From: Zoroaster sp. YZ-2022
Taxonomy: Eukaryota > Echinodermata > Asteroidea > Forcipulatida > Zoroasteridae
Assembly (NCBI GenBank): GCA_029582265.1
Contig: CM055828.1
Span: 11,317,185-11,381,184 of the forward strand
Direction of reading: 5' to 3'
Length of the DNA stretch: 64,000 nucleotides
Below the pieces are notes generated by a model. The model ran no database searches. It was not told the DNA's origin and saw nothing but the letters and a program-made list of their open reading frames with translations. Below are positions 59,099 to 64,000 of the stretch, piece after piece. The position numbers and the translations under genes were made by a program. Every line of letters starts with the position of its first letter. Position 1 is the stretch's first letter.

Positions 59099-60677
59099 AT
59101 GTTTGAGCCTACTAGTGTTACGGAGATCAAGAAACTCATCATGAAATCGCCATCAAAATCATGTGAACTTGATCCAGTGCCAACTTCGCTAATAAAACAA
59201 AATATTGATGTGTTTGCTAAGTATATCACAATTATTGTAAACAGATCTCTTTCTTCCGGTTGTTTCCCTAATAGCCAGAAGGTTGCTCATGTTAAACCTA
59301 AAGAAACCCAATTTGGACAAGGAAGTTTTCAAAAATTACCGACCAGTAGCGAATTTAAAGTACCTTGGAAAAACAATCGAGCGAGTTGTTTCATCACGGA
59401 TCTCTGACCATGTTCGTGCTAATAACCTGTCGGACACATTTCAGTCAGCCTACAAAACCATTTCATGGAACGGAAACTGCTCTTCTTCGCGTCAACAATG
59501 ACATTTTATCTGCCATGGATGAGGGAAAATCACTGCATTAGTTTTGTTAGACTTAAGCGCCGCTTTTGACACTGTCGATCATAAAATCTTCTCTCCCGCC
59601 TTCAATATCATCTTGGAATACATGACACAGCCCTGGATTGGTGTAAGTCCTACCTTTTAAATAGGCCTCAGCATGTTTGTATTGGTAACGCTATCTCCCG
59701 AGCCTGTTACTCTTGACTATTCTGTACCCCAAGGCTCTGTGCTCGGCCCACAGTGGTTTACTGTTTATACCTCTCCAGTTCGTGATATCATTTTGAAGTA
59801 TAATTTAAATTACCATGTTTACGCTGATGACACGCAGCTTTACATTACTTTTAAATCTTCTCAAGAACCTGCTGATTCCTGCATTAAAACACTGGAGAAA
59901 TGTATTCAAGAGATTCGAAGTTGGATGAGACAAAACTTCCTGAAATTGAACGATGAAAAACAGAATTTGTTCTATTTGGATCACGTCAGCAATTGTCTAA
60001 AGTTTCTCTTCCATTTATTACAATTGGTGACTCGAGAAACTCCCTCATTACATGCACGTAATTTGGGTGTTGTATTTGACTCGACAATGACTTTAAAACC
60101 ACATATCTCCAACATTGTTCGCATATCATCATTTCATATCAGAAATATAAGCCGAATTAGGAAATACTTGAATAAAAGTGCTGCTGAACAAATTATACAT
60201 GCGTTTGTCACATCACGGCTTGATAACGGGAATGCTCCTTTACGGTCTTCCGCAGAATCAAATATCTCGTCTTCAGCACATACAAACACAGCAGCTCGTG
60301 TTGTGACTTTGTCCAGAAAGTCATGCCATATCACGCCAATCTTGAAAAGAACTGCACTGGCTTCCTGTTTCACAGAGAATTGTTTTAAACTTATGCTAAT
60401 TGTTCACAAATCTTTTAATAACATTGCTCCAATTTATATTTCTGAACTACTTAAAGTCTACACTCCATCACGCAATTTGCGCTCCAGCAACATGTCACTC
60501 CTCAAGGAAGCAACTTCAAAACGGAACTGGGGTGATAGGTCGTTTTCTGTCGCAGCTCCGAGACTCTGGAATCATCTTCCAACTAAACTCAAATCTTGTC
60601 ATAGTATAACCAGATTCAAGTCGATGCTTAAAACTCATCTTATGTCACAACTCTTCAAAGATGATGTATATTTGTAA
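59099..60677 (+). pseudogene. LINE reverse transcriptase and C-terminus
   Basis: MKSPSKSCELDPVPTSLIK (59150 region) and FKNYRPVANLKYLGKTIERV (59283 frame) are RT blocks 1-2. The 334-codon frame 59673-60677 has SVPQGSVLGPQ and the catalytic YADD at residues 50-53. The CR1-type C-terminus has YTPSRNLRSSN, NWGDRSFSVAAPRLWNHLP and FKSMLKTHL. At least two frameshifts lie between 59100 and 59673. The C-terminus is closely related in type to the 22.1-22.4 kb fragment. Confidence 0.9.
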
Positions 60678-61046
60678 TTGCATTGTAGGTACATGTATCT
60701 CGGTACATAATTTGTTTTCCCTATGCTATCATTGTATATTGTTTGTATTAATGTTTTTCTTTGTTTCCGCGCCTTGAGCGCCCAGCAGGGTGGATATGTG
60801 CGCGCTAAAAATCTTTATTATTATTATTATTATTATTATTTTTCCATTTTCCTCAAAGCGCATAGGGACTTCACGGTGATATGCGCTATATAAAAATTGT
60901 TTATTATTATTACTTCTTATTGATTCACATACTTAGATAATTTTGAGTTCCAATCAAATAATTAACAATTTCAATTACTGAAGTTCACAAAACAACACTT
61001 CAACGGTAATGAAAATTAACACTGACGATTATTCTTTTCCTTGTAG

Positions 61047-61256
61047 TCGTGACTTGCCCACTACCATTAGAACCCACAGGTGGGGTTATATCCAGCTGTT
61101 ATAATGGAAATTACAAATCCCCAACAGAGGTGAACGAATGGCCACTCGACAGCTCGTGTGCCTTTGCATGCAACGAAGGCTACATTTTGTCCGGCTCGTC
61201 TAATCGAACTTGTTTGGAGACTGGAACTTGGGATGGGAGTGACACCGAATGTAAGG
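61047..61256 (+). CDS. Sushi (CCP) exon, type B, second cluster
   Basis: Acceptor TTCCTTGTAG, donor AAGG|GTTAGT; 210 nt, phase 1-1, open. VTCPLPLEPTGGVISSC, DSSCAFACNEGYILSGSSN, RTCLETGTWDGSDTEC; six cysteines. Close to the 38339 exon. It belongs to a second gene or a tandem extension of the first, which runs on past the window end. Confidence 0.88.
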
Positions 61257-61735
61257 GTTAGTACATGTATAAGTTTGTATACAAATGGTTGCATACCTGT
61301 GTATTCTTCCCAGTGTGTTGATGTATCACTGACATTGTTCAGGCTAGATGATTGTTTCACTTCCCTGAACCACTTTCAGTTCTTATCGAATTGTAATCAA
61401 ATTGGATTACTGAAAGAAACAAACATTATCGAACATTTTGTTAGCAAATACGAACAATTTTAGAATAGTTTATAATGACAAGTTGGTATTCACAGAGGTA
61501 TAACCTGACCAGTTATCTGTCAGCATCAGCAAGGGGATGTACATCAGAACTATTCGATGGAACGTGAATCGTATGGCACATATCAATCCTTCAAGTCCCT
61601 CAAGTTTTACTGTCACTGTTTTCGTACAATCAGAGAATCATATTCATCTCTTCTATACCCAGTATAAACTGTAAAATACGTGCTCCTTAGCTCAGTAATA
61701 ATAATCTTTTATATCATCCCCTTTTACTTTTACAG

Positions 61736-61948
61736 AAATCACCTGTGCAGCCATCGACCTCTCATCATCTACAACTAATGGTTTAAAGAACAACTGTACA
61801 AACTATATTGAAGCGTACGGGACCATCTGCACCCTGTCTTGTGACCGTGGTTACAAGGCGACTCCGTCAGTATTAGGCATACAGAAAACATGTCAGAGCG
61901 GCGGCACTGGCATTGGAACGTGGTCTGGTGACACCATTACATGCACAC
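61736..61948 (+). CDS. Sushi (CCP) exon, type A1, second cluster
   Basis: Acceptor CTTTTACAG, donor CAC|GTAATG; 213 nt, phase 1-1, open. ITCAAIDLSSSTTNGLK, TICTLSCDRGYKATPS, KTCQSGGTGIGTWSGDTITC; six cysteines. It lacks the HGG insertion of the A2 type. Confidence 0.88.
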
Positions 61949-62588
61949 GTAATGTTTTTTTAGCAGTGTCAGCAATTTTACATGTATTGTTAATAAATTG
62001 TTAAAAGGAAATAACCCACAACCTCTATAAACTACAAAAACAACATACACAACTCGTCAAAACTTTTACCGCTCAAAAAGGGGAAATAAGACGTGGTGAT
62101 GGAGTCTACGAGGGTATGTGCCCAGCACCAAGCACTGAACAAATCCGGGATCCGCCCTGGCTGCATCGAATTAGCATCTTATTGCCTCACTTACAAAAAC
62201 ATGTTGTGTGCTTAGTTGTATGTTAGTTGTAAATCTTACACTTACAACTACTATCAATGTTGCTATCAAATTGCTATCAACATTCCGAACATTTTGTGAG
62301 CAAAATGCGAAACATTTTAAGAATAATTTATATGACTGGTACTCACAGAGATATAACCTGACCAGTTATCTGTTAGTATCAGCAAAGGGATGTGCATCAC
62401 AACTATTCGATGGAACGTGAATCGTATGGCACATAATTAACCCCTTAAGTCCCTCAAGTTTTCCTATCACTGTTTTCGTACAATCAGAGAATCATATTCA
62501 TCTCTTCTATACCCAGTATAAACTGTAAAATACGTGCTCCTTATCTTTATAATAATCATCTTTTATATCATCCACTGTTACTTTATAG

Positions 62589-62805
62589 AAATCACCTGTG
62601 CAACCATCGAATTCTCAACCTTATCTAATGGTTTAAAGAGCAACTGTACAAACAGTAATTAACCGTACGGTACCATCTGCACCCTGTCCTGTGACCGTCA
62701 CGGTGGTTACAGAGCGACTCTGTCAGTACTAGGCATACAGAAAACGTGTCAGAGCAACAGCAATGGCATTGGAATGTGGTCTGGTGACATCATTACATTA
62801 CATTA
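62589..62805 (+). pseudogene. Broken sushi exon, type A2, second cluster
   Basis: Near-identical to the 37297 exon but with TAA at 62660-62662 where the sibling has GAA. Its 3' end is replaced after GACATCATTACA by a (CATTA)n-type run and a short insert up to about 62895, so the normal TGCACAC|GTAATA end is separated. With both a stop and a lost donor it cannot be a functional coding exon, although splicing could skip it because the neighbours are phase 1. Confidence 0.88.
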
Positions 62806-62894
62806 CATTACATTACAACAAGTATTTATCATGCGCCATTCCCGAGAGGCTCATGGCGCTTACAAAAGTTAATATGACATAATAAATACAAATC
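62800..62894. mobile_element. Short insert in sushi exon with (CATTA)n
   Basis: CATTA repeats are followed by AACAAGTATTTATCATGCGC and GGCTCATGGCGCTTACAAAA. This looks like the 3' end of a 5'-truncated non-LTR element or SINE in antisense. Family not identified. Confidence 0.5.
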
Positions 62895-63747
62895 ACGTAA
62901 TATTTGTAGCAGTGTCAGCAATTATACATATTTTGTTAATGTACTGCAAATTGAAAATAACCTACAAACCCTCAAAAAGTACCTAAATAACATCAAAACT
63001 GTTAGCGTAATTTTTAGCAGTGTCAGCAATTATACATGTAATGTTAATTGAAAATAACATACAGCCCCTCAAAAACATCAAAATTGTTACCCCTCAAAAG
63101 TGATGTCTAAGACGTGGTGATTGAGAGACTATGTGGTTATTTGTTTGGGTTTTAAGCCGGTATAAAGCGCCACGCACTTAAAATTCTGGATCCGCCCTGT
63201 CTCTTTCGAATTACAAATGTAGCATTGCTACAATTACAAACAGCATATTGTATGCTCAGTTGTATGCTAGTTGTAAATCTGACACTTTTATGAATTAGAC
63301 ACAACCAATGTTGCTATGCAAAAACCTGTGTATGTACATTTTTCATTTTTTAAAAAGTTTAATGTTATCGTTGTCACCAGAAGCAAAACCAAATTCAAAT
63401 TTCATTTAAGCATGCTCCAGGTTGATTGCTGACATCACAGTACATATTTTTCTGTCACTCGCATGCTTTTCCATTTTAAGTACCTGATCTCTGGTGATCT
63501 GCTAATTTGTAATTGCATGGAAGAGGCTGGACACATAACATGTAGGGCCTATTGTTTTTTCCCTCTTTCCTCTAGAAGCGCATAGGGTTCTCATGGTAAT
63601 ATGTGCTATATAAGAATTATTTAGTATTATTATTACTGTTTATTATTATTGTTTCACATACTTATATCGATAATTTTGAGTTCTAATTTCAATTGAATTT
63701 CAATTGCTGAAGTTCACAAAATAACACGATTATTCTATTCCTTGTAG

Positions 63748-63951
63748 TCGTGACTTGCCCACCACCATTAGACCCCACAAATGGGGTTATATCCGGCTGT
63801 TATCATAATGGTAATTACACAGAGATGAACGAATGGCCACTCGACAGCTCATGTGCCTTTGCATGCAACGAAGGCTACACTTTGTCCGGTTCGTCTAATA
63901 GAACTTGTCTAGAGACTGGGATTTGGGATGGAAGTGACACCGAATGTAAAG
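63748..63951 (+). CDS. Sushi (CCP) exon, type B, last in window
   Basis: Acceptor TTCCTTGTAG, donor AAAG|GTTAGT; 204 nt, phase 1-1. VTCPPPLDPTNGVISGC, DSSCAFACNEGYTLSGSSN, RTCLETGIWDGSDTEC. It is shorter than the sibling by three codons before the WPLDSSC block. The flanking introns are near-identical to those around 38339. Confidence 0.88.
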
Positions 63952-64000
63952 GTTAGTTTAAGTTTTTATACAAAATGTGTATTTCTTGCCAGTGTGTTGA

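Larger units (their letters stand above)
56915..60840 (+). mobile_element. CR1-type LINE, nearly full length, frame-broken
   Basis: The insert lies within the duplicated intron (compare 38130-38165), so both borders are supported by the empty relative. The 5' untranslated part runs from about 56915 to 57250, the coding region from 57252 to 60677, and the tail GAGCGCCCAGCAGGGTGG...GCGCGCTAAAAATC ends in (ATT)n at 60840. The coding order is N-terminal leader, 2A-like peptide, AP endonuclease, reverse transcriptase, C-terminus. It contains numerous frameshifts and is inactive. Confidence 0.85.

Overview
This is a repeat-dense, AT-rich eukaryotic (metazoan) window. The following point to an animal genome: split genes with phase-1 sushi exons, CR1-type and L1/Tx1-type LINE fragments, a tRNA-derived SINE, TTAA-flanked MITEs, Helitron-like elements, and scaffold gaps (two runs of about 500 N). 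The LINE tails with a GCGCTATATAA(G/A) motif plus (ATT)n, and a 2A-like peptide at the start of a CR1-type LINE, suggest a marine deuterostome invertebrate (echinoderm, hemichordate or cephalochordate). I cannot fix the species. There are no prokaryotic features.

Layout. 1-1540: unassigned. 1541-12273: head-to-tail array of a non-autonomous Helentron/Helitron-like family, with two near-identical copies of about 4.4 kb followed by two copies of the 3'-terminal ~1 kb. Each unit ends in hairpin + CTAG before a T. 12682-13212: the 5' end of the same family in inverse orientation, abutting a degraded Ty3/gypsy pol fragment (13400-13922, minus) flanked by 188-bp direct repeats. 14466-15864: 102-bp direct repeats. 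16-31 kb: mosaic of small interspersed repeats (foldbacks, TTAA MITEs, a ~250-bp family, a CR1-like LINE 3' end), a very long (TAA)n, an 11-bp tandem array and a dyad-rich GGCCCAGT minisatellite running into an N gap. 29.5-33.9 kb: more Helentron-like copies.

35.1-42.5 kb (plus): exons of a probable secreted or surface multidomain protein. They are an unknown Cys-containing module, three six-cysteine (selectin-like) sushi modules, and then exons whose spliced product carries a fibrinogen-like YCD...GGW signature. 56.3-64 kb: a second, duplicated set of the same sushi exons, with one exon broken and a whole CR1-type LINE lodged in an intron. It runs off the window.

42.5-49.8 kb: the most interesting locus. 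A minus-strand L1/Tx1-like LINE is split by a 6.1-kb DNA transposon (42833-48927) with diverged terminal inverted repeats and a 3-bp target duplication (ATC). The transposon encodes, in shifted frames, a large protein with a transposase-like region, an XPG/FEN-type nuclease fold and a C-terminal cysteine-rich (CXC-like) module. That architecture fits the Academ (AcademX-like) superfamily. Conceptual removal of the insert plus one ATC restores the LINE reading frame exactly. 49775-51584 is a second Helentron-like family member carrying nine ~148-bp tandem units. 51.6-56.3 kb is mostly unassigned sequence, microsatellites and an N gap.

Most sequence is mobile or derived from mobile DNA. The only host gene candidates are the two sushi exon clusters, which appear to be evolving by tandem exon duplication, deletion and transposon insertion.
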